A stretch of DNA of 17,624 bases from Planctomycetaceae bacterium (GCA_015062085.1 SUVI01000083.1:1-17624), one strand, 5' to 3'; numbered from the stretch's first letter, positions 7,278-14,736 are shown. Translations and numbers: made by a program. The notes: generated by a model from the letters alone, not told the origin.

Positions 7278-8627
7278 CTATTTCCGGCTCTCGATACTCA
7301 GGATCCGGGCGTCTGCCGCGAGGAGTTTCGGCTCGGATCTTCGATAATTCCGGATCTCTTCGATCAGAGCCTTCGCCTCGGCGAGCTTCCGGCGTTCGAT
7401 CAGCTCAAAAAGTTTCAGGAGTTTCTTCTCCTCCTCCGGTTCCCGGGCCGGAACATCCATGAGATCTTCCAGAATTTCATTCGTCGTCATTCCGTACGAC
7501 TCCTCCGGCCGGCGCAGCTCAATGATGCCGTCCTCATTTTCCTCCAAAAGAAACACGCTCTCCGCGTACACGTGCCCCAAGATCTGCGGCGAATGCGTCG
7601 CGACGATGAACTGGCAGTTCGGAAAGACCTGCTGAAGCTGCGGAATGAGCGTCCTCTGCCTCTGCGGATGAAAATGCAGATCGATCTCATCCACGAGAAT
7701 GATCCCCTCCCCCTTAAGCGGGTCGCACATCGTCGGATTCGCGATCGCCAGCCGTCTCGCAATGTCGCCGACCAGAGCCAGCAGACTCTTCTCACCGTCC
7801 GACAGCTGATCGATCCGGAACGGCGTCCCGTTCTTTTCCGCTTCCAGGCGCAGCGGGTCTGGCTGGATGGTGAATTTCGACAGTTCCGGCATAAATGCTT
7901 TCCAGGCATTCCGAAGTGTCTGAAGAGCCGAATCGCGATACTCTTCCGCGATCCTCCGCGTCTCAGAAGTCCCCTGCCCGGTCCCCGGCTGCGTGGCGGC
8001 CTGAACTTCCAGAACGAGACGGCGAAACTCCCGATTCTCCACATTTTCCCGTTCGCGAAACCATTCCAGAAGCACGCGGTAGTCCGCCCGGCTGGAAAGC
8101 GCGTCGGAGTAAATGCTCATGAGCGAAAAATCGCGGTCCGTGTGCACAAAACGCGGGAATTTCAGCGCGATGCGGTTCGTCTGATAATAAACGACGACCG
8201 GAACGGAACACTTTCCGCCGCTCCGGTCCGCTTCTTCACGGATCTCGGACGCAAGAGCGCGGATACTCTCAAACTCACCGGAATCCGCCTTTTGCAGGAT
8301 CGCCTCGACGCGCGGATCTTTCTTTCGGGATCTCACCAAAGATCTCATGACTCCCCACGCAAAACGGCGTTCCTCGTCCGAAAAACAGACACGCAGCGCA
8401 GAAAACTCACGACCCGCCGACACATCCTGCGCCGCGATCTCTTTTCCTGCATTTTTTCCGCTCCGGATCATGGAAACAAAACGCGAAAGCAAAATCGCCA
8501 GAGCGTCCAAAACCGTCGATTTTCCCGCACCGTTGACGCCGACCAGAACGTTCATTTTGGGGTGAAGCTCCAGTTCCATCGAATGGATGCCGCGAAAATG
8601 CGTGATCTGCAGGGAATCGATTTTCAT
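7278..8627 (-). CDS. AAA ATPase of COG3950/OLD-like type (SMC-like fold)
   Basis: The protein has 449 residues. It opens with MKIDSLQITHFRGIHSMELE, typical of RecF/OLD-type ATPases. It has Walker A GVNGAGKST (30-38), an ABC-type signature LSDGEKSLLALVGDI (275-289), Walker B IILVDEID (309-316) followed by LHFHPQ, and a switch histidine in ATHSPQIL (H345). The acidic/basic helical C-terminus (about 383-430) shows no nuclease motif, and no TOPRIM domain is visible. The layout matches COG3950-like ATPases, some of which act in defence modules such as PtuA of Septu. No HNH partner lies next to it here, so a defence role is only a possibility. I chose the ATG at 8627 because GGAG is 7 nt upstream and the family N-terminus begins there; the frame extending to 8792 runs beyond the predicted promoter. 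Confidence 0.9.
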   Translation of the reverse strand: MKIDSLQITHFRGIHSMELELHPKMNVLVGVNGAGKSTVLDALAILLSRFVSMIRSGKNAGKEIAAQDVSAGREFSALRVCFSDEERRFAWGVMRSLVRSRKKDPRVEAILQKADSGEFESIRALASEIREEADRSGGKCSVPVVVYYQTNRIALKFPRFVHTDRDFSLMSIYSDALSSRADYRVLLEWFRERENVENREFRRLVLEVQAATQPGTGQGTSETRRIAEEYRDSALQTLRNAWKAFMPELSKFTIQPDPLRLEAEKNGTPFRIDQLSDGEKSLLALVGDIARRLAIANPTMCDPLKGEGIILVDEIDLHFHPQRQRTLIPQLQQVFPNCQFIVATHSPQILGHVYAESVFLLEENEDGIIELRRPEESYGMTTNEILEDLMDVPAREPEEEKKLLKLFELIERRKLAEAKALIEEIRNYRRSEPKLLAADARILSIESRK

Positions 8628-8688
8628 AAAAATACTCCATGGGAAATTCTTTCGGATTCGATCTGCGAAACTATCCTCCGCTCCTAAA

Positions 8689-8716
8689 ATTTTAATGGAG
8701 AAATGGAAATTTTCAA
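8689..8716 (-). promoter_or_regulatory. Promoter for the AAA ATPase gene
   Basis: On the minus strand, TTGAAA (8716-8711), a 16-bp spacer and TAAAAT (8694-8689) form a plausible sigma-70-type promoter. The start is expected near 8682, giving a leader of about 55 nt. Confidence 0.6.
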
Positions 8717-8766
8717 GCCGTCCCTGCGTAAATGTGGAAAATTTCACGGCACAAAATTCGTTTTTT

Positions 8767-8799
8767 CCCAAAAAATCGAAAAAATTTAACATTTTTGGG
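8767..8799. promoter_or_regulatory. Inverted repeat between divergent promoters
   Basis: CCCAAAAA (8767-8774) and TTTTTGGG (8792-8799) form an 8-bp inverted repeat with a 17-bp A/T-rich spacer. It ends 9 bp upstream of the -35 box of the YTV-like gene and lies about 50 bp upstream of the ATPase -35 box. It could be an operator, or a chance feature of AT-rich DNA. Confidence 0.35.
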
Positions 8800-8808
8800 C
8801 AAAATTAG

Positions 8809-8837
8809 TGGACAAATCAGAATTTTTGCGTCATAAT
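8809..8837 (+). promoter_or_regulatory. Promoter for the YTV-like surface protein
   Basis: TGGACA (8809-8814), a 17-bp spacer and CATAAT (8832-8837) each match five of six consensus positions. The predicted start near 8844 excludes the upstream GTG at 8808 as a start codon. Confidence 0.65.
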
Positions 8838-8903
8838 AAAGTTGGTGGTGCAGACTTTTTTGATGTGTCTGCTGGAATTCGGACGAAGGGACTTTACGAT
8901 TCC

Positions 8904-10691
8904 ATGAAGATCGGTAGCAAAATGAAAAAGACAAAAAATATTCAATGGAACCTTGAGCTCGCTGGATACTTTCTTGCGGGAGGCCTCCTGAGCCTTTCTC
9001 TTGCTGGAAATACATACGCAGACTGCACAGCCTGCCAGGTCGGAACGCCCGCTCCGGCGGTCTCCAGTTCCTGCGGCGGTTTGTGCGGTCCAGTCTGCGT
9101 CTACTCGCCGCCGACGTACAAAGTAGTCTGCGAGACAGTTTACGATGAGAAAAAAGTCGTTACCTACAAACCCGTCTGGGAAACCGAAATCCGTACGCGT
9201 CCGGTGACGGTCCAAAGAAAGATCGCGGAGACCGAAATGCGCGAAGAACGCTACTCGGTCCGCATCCCCGTGACGGAGATCCAGTTTCAGGAACAGACGG
9301 AAGAACGCGTCCGGTATGTGCCGGAGACCTGCGAGAAAGAGGAGATCTCCTACTGTCTGAAACCTGTCCAGAAGGTCATCGAGCAGGAAAAGGTCTGCGT
9401 CGTGAAAAAGCCGGTCTGCGAGACGCGCATGGAAACGCGCACACGTACGATCAATGAGCAGGTCACGTCCTACGAAACGAAGTACGTAGATCAGGGAGCG
9501 TTCACGGATCAGCTGGTCCTGAAGCCGAATCGCGGACTTTTTGCGAATCGCCTTTCCTACCAGGAAGCGAAAGCCGTCACGAACGAAGAGACGGGTGAAG
9601 TCACGAAACAGCGCGCCGGTCTGTACTGGACGCCGTCAAACAAAGGACGTTACGAAGTCCAAAAGATCTGGGTCCCGAATCCGCAGCCGGTCCAGGTCCC
9701 GCGAACGTACACCGTTCCGCGTCAGGTCTGCGAGCAGGTCCCCGTCACGACGACGCGTATGGTGGAAGAACGTGTTGTGCAGAAAGTGCCCGTCACGGTC
9801 ACGGAAATGGTCCGCGAGCAGGTCGTAACGAAAGTGCCTGTCACGACGATGAAGCCGGTAAAAGAAACGGTCGTCAAGCAGGTGCCGGTCAAAGTCTGCA
9901 AGTGGAAGGAAGAAGAGCATGTGCGTCAGGTCCCGTACACGACTTGGAAGACCGTCGATGAATGCACGGAAGAAACGTACGAGGTAAAAGTCTGCCGAAT
10001 GGTTCCGGAAGAAAAGATCGTGCGTGTTCCGCGTGTCGTAACGCGCTACATTCCGATCGATGCGTGCGGAAACGAGATCCTCTCGGACAGATCGCTGGAT
10101 CCTGCTGCCCAAATGAACGTTCCGCGTGTCCCCGCTCCGGTCCCGACGGTCCAGCCGACTCCGGAAACGCCGACAGTCCAGCCGACTCCGGAAACGCCGA
10201 CGGTCCAGCCGACTCCGGAAACGCCGACGGTCCAGCCGACTCCGGAAACGCCGACAGTCCAGCCGACTCCGAATACTCCGGCAGTCCAGACCTCGCCAGC
10301 CGACGCAGGAACGCAGAATGGCTCCATGCCGTACACGCCGAACGCCGACGCTGCGGAAGGAACGGAGACTCTGCCGTCTCCGGAACTTGCCAACGGTACG
10401 CAGGAAACTGGAGCGGCTGGAGCCGGTGAACAGAAAACGTTCGCCGAAAAGCACTCCATCATCGACGCCCCTGAGCCGGCGGCCTCTGCGGACACACTGA
10501 CCACACCGGCAGTTTCCCCAGCTCCGGAAGCAGCTGCAGCTGCACTTGGTACAGAAACGCAGCAAACGCAGCAAACGCAGGAAAACGTCCAGCAGGAAGT
10601 TCCAGCCGCCTCGCCAGCCGTCCCGCAAAGTACTGTACCGCAGAGCACTTTGCCTCCGGTGGAATCCACTTCCATGTCGCAGACTCCGTAG
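8904..10691 (+). CDS. YTV-like cysteine- and proline-rich surface protein
   Basis: From the ATG at 8904 the protein has 595 residues; an ATG at 8922 (589 residues) is equally possible. GAAGGG at 8885-8890 is a distant ribosome site. Residues 1-39 form a signal peptide ending NTYA|D. A Cys-rich stretch (CTACQ, SSSCGGLCGPVC) follows. About residues 64-400 are dominated by short beta-type repeats with Val-Pro and Thr at regular intervals (VPVTTTRMVEERVVQKVPVT, VPYTTWKTVDE). They include a literal RTYTVPRQVCEQVPVT and are interrupted at about 230-290 by a non-repeated insert (SYQEAKAV to IWVPNPQP). This resembles the YTV-motif proteins of Rhodopirellula-type planctomycetes, thought to be cell-wall or surface components. 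Residues about 405-595 are a Pro/Thr/Ala-rich low-complexity tail with 9-residue repeats. The assignment is by pattern, not by search. Confidence 0.75.
   Translation: MKIGSKMKKTKNIQWNLELAGYFLAGGLLSLSLAGNTYADCTACQVGTPAPAVSSSCGGLCGPVCVYSPPTYKVVCETVYDEKKVVTYKPVWETEIRTRPVTVQRKIAETEMREERYSVRIPVTEIQFQEQTEERVRYVPETCEKEEISYCLKPVQKVIEQEKVCVVKKPVCETRMETRTRTINEQVTSYETKYVDQGAFTDQLVLKPNRGLFANRLSYQEAKAVTNEETGEVTKQRAGLYWTPSNKGRYEVQKIWVPNPQPVQVPRTYTVPRQVCEQVPVTTTRMVEERVVQKVPVTVTEMVREQVVTKVPVTTMKPVKETVVKQVPVKVCKWKEEEHVRQVPYTTWKTVDECTEETYEVKVCRMVPEEKIVRVPRVVTRYIPIDACGNEILSDRSLDPAAQMNVPRVPAPVPTVQPTPETPTVQPTPETPTVQPTPETPTVQPTPETPTVQPTPNTPAVQTSPADAGTQNGSMPYTPNADAAEGTETLPSPELANGTQETGAAGAGEQKTFAEKHSIIDAPEPAASADTLTTPAVSPAPEAAAAALGTETQQTQQTQENVQQEVPAASPAVPQSTVPQSTLPPVESTSMSQTP
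10149..10283 (+). repeat. 27-bp tandem repeat (5 copies)
   Basis: Five head-to-tail 27-bp units encode VQPTPETPT; the last has Asn for Glu and Ala for the final Thr. Copies are almost identical, differing mainly at ACG/ACA. A diverged sixth unit (VQTSP) follows. The repeats lie in the proline-rich tail of the YTV-like protein. Confidence 0.95.
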
Positions 10692-10697
10692 CCATAG

Positions 10698-10729
10698 GAT
10701 CCGGGAGACTCTCAAGCGTTTCCCGGATC
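10698..10729 (+). other. Hairpin between the YTV-like and BRCT-MerR-TPR genes
   Basis: GATCCGGGA (10698-10706) pairs perfectly with TCCCGGATC (10721-10729) across 14 nt, 6 bp after the stop codon. There is no T-run, so it is more likely an mRNA-stabilising or attenuating hairpin inside a two-gene transcript than a full terminator. I see no good promoter before the next gene. Confidence 0.5.
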
Positions 10730-10774
10730 GATCCATTTCCAGAGTTCAGAGTTCCCTTTCCATGAGGGCATACC

Positions 10775-12433
10775 ATGTCTGACGTCGAAAATACTGGCCC
10801 ATTAACGCCGCGCTCCAGTCAGTTTCTGATGGGAAAGACCGTCCGGATCCACGGTCCGTTCCAAAGTATGTCCCTGCGTGACGTCACGAAACTCATCCGC
10901 GAGCATGGCGGTCAAGTCCTTTCCGATCCGCCAGCGGTCTCAGAAACCTCCGCAGTCCCCCAAACTGCGGCACTTCCTCCGGTGGACTGGGTCATCATCG
11001 GCGAGCGTCAGAATCTCTTTACAGAATCCTTCTCGCACGAAACACCGGCTTGGCTCACGCCTCAGCTTTTGGAGGACATTGAGTGCGGTTTGACGCACAT
11101 CGCGACGGAAACGCAGCTCCTTCAGCGTCTTTTTCCCAGCGAAGATCACACCAAAGACCTCACGGCACTCTACACTCCGGTCATGCTCGCAGAACTCCTG
11201 AACGTCACGGTCGCCGATGTGCGCCGCTGGTATCAGCGAGGTCTGATCGCTCCGGTCCGAGTCATCAAAAAGCTCCCTTACTTTGATCTTGAGGAAGTCT
11301 TTTCTGCCCGGCGTCTTTCCCTTCTTCTCCAGAACGGAGTCCGGCCGGCCTCCATTGAAAAGAAACTTAAAGCTCTTCGGAGACTCAATCCCGGAGTCCT
11401 CCCGCTCCTTGCCAGTAACGACCTCGTCATTCAGGGCAAAAACGTCTACCTGCGTCAAAATGCCCATCTTTTGGAGTCCAGCGGACAGCTTCTTCTGGAT
11501 TTTGAATCGCTCGAGTATGAGCAGGAAACGGCACGGGAAAAACGTGAAGCGCTGCCGGAAAATCTTCAAGGGATCCCCGGAAGAGTGGAAGATCTTTCAT
11601 TTTTCAGTTCCCGCACCGCTCTGGAAAACTTAGGATCCATCTTCAAACGGGAAATGGACTCTTCCGACGAAGATGCAGTTCCCGCTAGCCCCGCCTCTCC
11701 CGCCAGCTCAGCCTCTGCCGCATTTTCCGATGCCGGCTGGATGGAAGATGATCCGGAAACGGAAACGGCTTCCGGACGCACAGCCGCCCGCCTTCGAGAG
11801 CTGCCGCAGGAAAGAGACTGGAGCCGTTCTCTCTCCTTCTTTGAAACGCACACTTCTCCGACTGGAGACACGTCTTCTGAAAACCGAATTTCCATCCGTC
11901 AAATGCGCAATTCGGCATTCGCGCTGGATGAGGCAGGCAAACTGGATGAAGCGGAAGAAATGTGGCGCAACACGCTTTTTGCCGCAGGAGCCAATGCGGA
12001 AGACGCCTTCCAGCTTGGCGAGATCCTCTACCGAAAAGGAAATCTAGCCGGTGCGCGCGAGCGTTTTTCCATGGCGATCGAGCTGGATGAAGATTTCGTC
12101 GAAGCGCGCGCTGATCTCGGATGCGTTCTAGGAGAACTCGGTGAGATCCAGCTTGCGATCTCCGCACTGGAAGGGGCCATCTCCTACCACGGCGGCTACG
12201 CGGAAGCCTACTTCCATCTCGCAAGATTTCTGGAGATCGACGGCCAGAAAAAAATGGCGGGAAAATGCTATCGAAAGTTCCTCGAACTCACAGACCCGCG
12301 CGATTCTTTCTGGGGAAAAGAAGCCGCGAAGAGGATCCAGGAACTGGAAGAGGAACTGGAAGAGGAACTGGGTGAGGAACTGGGTGAAGAACTGGGTGAA
12401 GATCCCAAAGAGCGATCGGAAGACGATTTTTGA
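10775..12433 (+). CDS. BRCT + MerR-type HTH + TPR protein
   Basis: The protein has 552 residues. Residues about 17-78 look like a BRCT domain: GKTVRIHGPFQSMSLRDVTK, then IREHGGQVLS, and VDWVIIGE at the third strand. Residues about 131-203 resemble a MerR-type winged HTH: YTPVMLAELLNVTVADVRRW, then YQRGLIAPVRV and FDLEEVFSARRL. Residues 217-243 (LVIQGKNVYLRQNAHLL) could be a further small strand unit. Residues about 295-345 are a Ser/Ala/acid-rich linker. Residues about 375-510 contain about three to four TPR-type helix pairs (AFALDEAGKLDEAEEMWRNT; FQLGEILYRKGNLAGARERF; ADLGCVLGELGEIQLAISAL). The C-terminus is acidic, with EELG repeats. It is probably a cytoplasmic, DNA-associated regulator or scaffold; the DNA target is unknown. 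GAGGG (10764-10768), 6 nt before the ATG, supports the start. Confidence 0.85.
   Translation: MSDVENTGPLTPRSSQFLMGKTVRIHGPFQSMSLRDVTKLIREHGGQVLSDPPAVSETSAVPQTAALPPVDWVIIGERQNLFTESFSHETPAWLTPQLLEDIECGLTHIATETQLLQRLFPSEDHTKDLTALYTPVMLAELLNVTVADVRRWYQRGLIAPVRVIKKLPYFDLEEVFSARRLSLLLQNGVRPASIEKKLKALRRLNPGVLPLLASNDLVIQGKNVYLRQNAHLLESSGQLLLDFESLEYEQETAREKREALPENLQGIPGRVEDLSFFSSRTALENLGSIFKREMDSSDEDAVPASPASPASSASAAFSDAGWMEDDPETETASGRTAARLRELPQERDWSRSLSFFETHTSPTGDTSSENRISIRQMRNSAFALDEAGKLDEAEEMWRNTLFAAGANAEDAFQLGEILYRKGNLAGARERFSMAIELDEDFVEARADLGCVLGELGEIQLAISALEGAISYHGGYAEAYFHLARFLEIDGQKKMAGKCYRKFLELTDPRDSFWGKEAAKRIQELEEELEEELGEELGEELGEDPKERSEDDF
12341..12400 (+). repeat. 12-bp tandem repeat encoding an acidic tail
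   Basis: Five 12-bp units (GAACTGGAAGAG twice, then GAACTGGGTGAG/GAA three times) encode ELEE and ELGE repeats from residue 523 of the BRCT-MerR-TPR protein. The spacing of Leu every four residues within acid would suit a short charged helix. Confidence 0.9.
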
Positions 12434-12453
12434 TCAAACACGTTTCATTCCAC

Positions 12454-12493
12454 AAAAAAACACACGGTCCAGATCTCTCCGGGCCGCGTGTTT
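12454..12493. terminator. Shared terminator between convergent genes
   Basis: A 13-bp stem (12458-12470 with 12481-12493) has one A-C mismatch and one T-G wobble. It lies between the stop of the BRCT-MerR-TPR gene (12433) and the stop of the porin gene (12521). On the minus strand it is followed by seven T (12460-12454), a strong terminator for the porin. On the plus strand only GAGTTTT follows, so it is weaker in that direction. Confidence 0.85.
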
Positions 12494-12520
12494 GAGTTTT
12501 GATGTAATTCGCCGTTTCTT

Positions 12521-14440
12521 TTAGAACCGCACGAGAATGTCTGCGCCGAACGTGACCATATCATCCGAGGTCCACGAATCGTAAGACTTCAGTTCACCCA
12601 CTTCGAAATCGCTGAAATCGTACCGAACTTCCGGGCGGATCGTCAGCCAATGCAGCGGCGTCCAGTTCGCACCGAGGGTCAAAGCGAAATAGTTGGCCGC
12701 ATCGTCCTGGACCGCGAATCCGTAACCGCCGTCGATGACCGTATTGTCAGCGTCGTTGAACCACTCGAACCGTGCTCCGAGCGTCAGATTTTCGCAGACG
12801 TCAAAGAACAGGTAATTCGTCAGTCCGTACCACGCGCGGCCATGCTTCGAACCGAAGATCTCCAGACAGAGATAGTCGCGTTCATCGTATCCGAACGTAA
12901 ACTCGCAGGCATACGAAAGACGCTGCGTCAGCTGGAATTTCGCGTGCGTATTGAAGATGAGCACGTCAGTCTCGTCCTCCGAAAGCGTCGCGAAATGATA
13001 GCACGGCGCAGTCTGCTGGCCATACATGACCGCAGCGGCAAAATTGAACGTTCGGTCGCAGTTTTCGAAATTCAGCCCCAAAACGGCCGAGAAATTATCG
13101 TTGACGGCATCGAACGAATTCCATTCATTCACGGCACCGAAAACGAGACTCCAGCCATTCACTAATCCCGCGGTCGCGATCGCCCCCGTCATCGACGTCG
13201 GCATCCCGTAAAGACGCGAGTAGGAATGCGAGTAGAAGAAATTCTGGTCACTTCTCAGCGATTCGAAGCCCATGACCGAATCGAAATGCCCGACTTTCAC
13301 GCTCAAACCATTCAGGATCGGGGCGTAGATCTCTCCGAAGAACTGCGGGAGCGCGAAACCGTACTTTGCGTGTCCGGAACGATAGAACGGATCCATTTCA
13401 TCGGAATTCCACCGATTCGAATTATCGCTGCGCGTCTCGAGTCCCGATGCCGACATATAGTAGTAGTCGGTACCGTACATAATATCGATCTGACCGCCGA
13501 ACGCGAACTGATCGGCACGTTCCACTTTCCTTCCCAATGAAAGGTAAAGCTGATTCATCTGATACCCTTCCCGGTCATTCATTCCGAGAGGAGCCAGATT
13601 TTTACCGTCTGCGTTCCCGTACGTGATCCCCTGCGAAATATGCCCATCGATGAAAAACGCACCGGGACCCAGAAATGCGGAACCGGCCCGCGCCATTGGA
13701 GAATGATTGAAACGATGGAAAACGAGACCATCCGGCTCTTCCATACAGCCAGACTCGCTGCCGCACGTGAAACACGAGGCGTCGTCGCAAGGTGAATGCC
13801 CGCAGGAAGCATCTCCGCAGCACGATGAACGGATGGACAAACCGTAGAAAGACGATCCGCTCTCCGACGAATAGTACTCGGAGGGATCGCCGTACGTGGA
13901 ATCCGTCAGTTCCGCAGCAGGCGCTGCATCGTAAGTACCGGTGTACGCTGTATTTCCAAGCGGCTGCGGACTTTTCGTGTAATCAGCTTCCGCTTGAGTC
14001 TGAGAAACGGTCTGCACATACACGGGATCCCCGCCGTACGCTGCGTTTTGCGTGTACGCTGAACTCCCGCCGTACGCTGCGTTTTGCGTGTACGCTGAAT
14101 TCCCGCCGTACGCTGCGTTTTGCGTGTACGCTGAATTCCCGCCGTACGCTGCGTTTTGCGTGTACGCTGAACTCCTGCCGTACGCTGCGTTTTGCGTGTA
14201 CGCTGAATTCCCGCCGTAGGAAGCAGGCTGCACGTATGCAGAGGCTCCCGTTTCGGAAATGCGGGCGCTATATTCATTTCCTGCCGCACCAGACGCTACC
14301 GGAAGCGGCATGCTTCCGGTACTTCCAGCCGGCAAATTCGGAGGAGCGCCCTGAGCATACGCCTGAGAGGAGACCGCAAGCGCAAGAAGCGCACCGAATC
14401 CTTTCAGGAGCGTCTTCCGGTGGAATGATTTTTTGTTCAT
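12521..14440 (-). CDS. OmpL-like outer-membrane porin (BBP2/DUF1597 family) with repeat-rich N-terminus
   Basis: The protein has 639 residues. Residues 1-30 are a signal peptide (LLALAVSSQAYAQ|G). Residues 67-138 carry 12-residue AYTQNAAYGG repeats. Residues 139-200 are Tyr/Pro/Ser-rich. Residues 207-232 hold seven cysteines (CC, then C213, C218, C223, C226, C232). From about 238 to the end is a beta-barrel region resembling the putative beta-barrel porin-2 family: QFFGEIYAPILNGLSVKVGH, FDSVMGFESLRSDQNFFYSH, then SYSRLYGMPTSMTGAIATAG and WTPLHWLTIRPEVRYDFSDF. It ends ADILVRF with the C-terminal Phe typical of outer-membrane barrels. It is probably a passive channel in the outer membrane; the repeat and Cys-rich part would be an extra periplasmic or exposed segment. 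AAGGGA, 7 nt before the ATG, supports the start. Confidence 0.88.
   Translation of the reverse strand: MNKKSFHRKTLLKGFGALLALAVSSQAYAQGAPPNLPAGSTGSMPLPVASGAAGNEYSARISETGASAYVQPASYGGNSAYTQNAAYGRSSAYTQNAAYGGNSAYTQNAAYGGNSAYTQNAAYGGSSAYTQNAAYGGDPVYVQTVSQTQAEADYTKSPQPLGNTAYTGTYDAAPAAELTDSTYGDPSEYYSSESGSSFYGLSIRSSCCGDASCGHSPCDDASCFTCGSESGCMEEPDGLVFHRFNHSPMARAGSAFLGPGAFFIDGHISQGITYGNADGKNLAPLGMNDREGYQMNQLYLSLGRKVERADQFAFGGQIDIMYGTDYYYMSASGLETRSDNSNRWNSDEMDPFYRSGHAKYGFALPQFFGEIYAPILNGLSVKVGHFDSVMGFESLRSDQNFFYSHSYSRLYGMPTSMTGAIATAGLVNGWSLVFGAVNEWNSFDAVNDNFSAVLGLNFENCDRTFNFAAAVMYGQQTAPCYHFATLSEDETDVLIFNTHAKFQLTQRLSYACEFTFGYDERDYLCLEIFGSKHGRAWYGLTNYLFFDVCENLTLGARFEWFNDADNTVIDGGYGFAVQDDAANYFALTLGANWTPLHWLTIRPEVRYDFSDFEVGELKSYDSWTSDDMVTFGADILVRF
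14027..14206 (-). repeat. 36-bp tandem repeat (5 copies)
   Basis: Five head-to-tail 36-bp units encode SAYTQNAAYGGN with small changes (GRS, GGS, GGD). A sixth diverged copy (SAYVQPASYGGN) lies just upstream in the protein, and PVYVQ lies after. Near identity including synonymous sites suggests recent expansion. The repeats lie between the signal peptide and the Cys-rich segment of the porin. Confidence 0.95.
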
Positions 14441-14470
14441 GACTTAATCCCTTAGTCATTGGCATGACTA
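14439..14470 (-). promoter_or_regulatory. Two mutually exclusive hairpins over the porin translation start
   Basis: On the minus strand the order is TAGTCAT (14470-14464), GCCA, ATGACTA (14459-14453), then AGTCAT (14444-14439). The middle element can pair perfectly with the upstream one (7 bp, 4-nt loop). It can also pair with the downstream one (6 bp), which includes two bases of the start codon and leaves the AAGGGA ribosome site in the loop. The same sequence is also an imperfect DNA palindrome, so a protein operator is an alternative. The pairing is seen in the sequence; the function is inferred. Confidence 0.4.
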
Positions 14471-14736
14471 CGATATGAATATCCAATTCACAAAAAGTAT
14501 CGGTTTTTCTCCAACTTCCAGTTAAATCAAAAGCACTGTTTTTTTGCATTTTTCCAAAAACTCCCAAAATTCCAGAAAAACAAACCGACGCACGAATCCA
14601 CAAATTTAAAATTTTCCAAAAAATCGTCACATTTCCACTGTTTTTCATGAGGAATATTGCGGGATCTTCCGATAATCTGAACTGAGTATTTATCCCGCTG
14701 TCCCTCACTATGTCGTAATTTGTACATTCAGGTCCA
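14471..14736. other. AT-rich gene-free stretch upstream of the porin
   Basis: This is a strongly AT-rich stretch with A-runs and T-runs (about 14520-14650) and no credible gene on either strand. It must contain the porin promoter on the minus strand, and perhaps the start of the transcript for the gene at 15155. I could not pick a convincing -35/-10 pair for either one. Confidence 0.5.

Noticed and set aside
7271..7287. CCGGA/TCCGG hairpin between the convergent Nudix and ATPase genes as a terminator
   Set aside because: It has only five base pairs, no T-run in either direction, and overlaps the ATPase stop codon.
7278..8627. Calling the AAA ATPase a Septu PtuA or retron effector
   Set aside because: No PtuB-like HNH gene, reverse transcriptase or msr/msd-like sequence is visible nearby, so only the general ATPase type is supported.
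7191..8687. 498-codon plus-strand open frame opposite the AAA ATPase
   Set aside because: The minus strand encodes an ATPase with all motifs in order. The plus-strand translation is Arg/Pro-rich and resembles no family.
9636..10736. 366-codon minus-strand frame opposite the YTV-like gene
   Set aside because: It is an Arg-rich mirror of the repeat-bearing plus-strand gene with no independent support.
14027..14206. Regular repeats considered as a CRISPR array
   Set aside because: The 36-bp units are head-to-tail with no variable spacers and read in frame through a porin gene. The 69-bp and 27-bp arrays are ruled out for the same reason.
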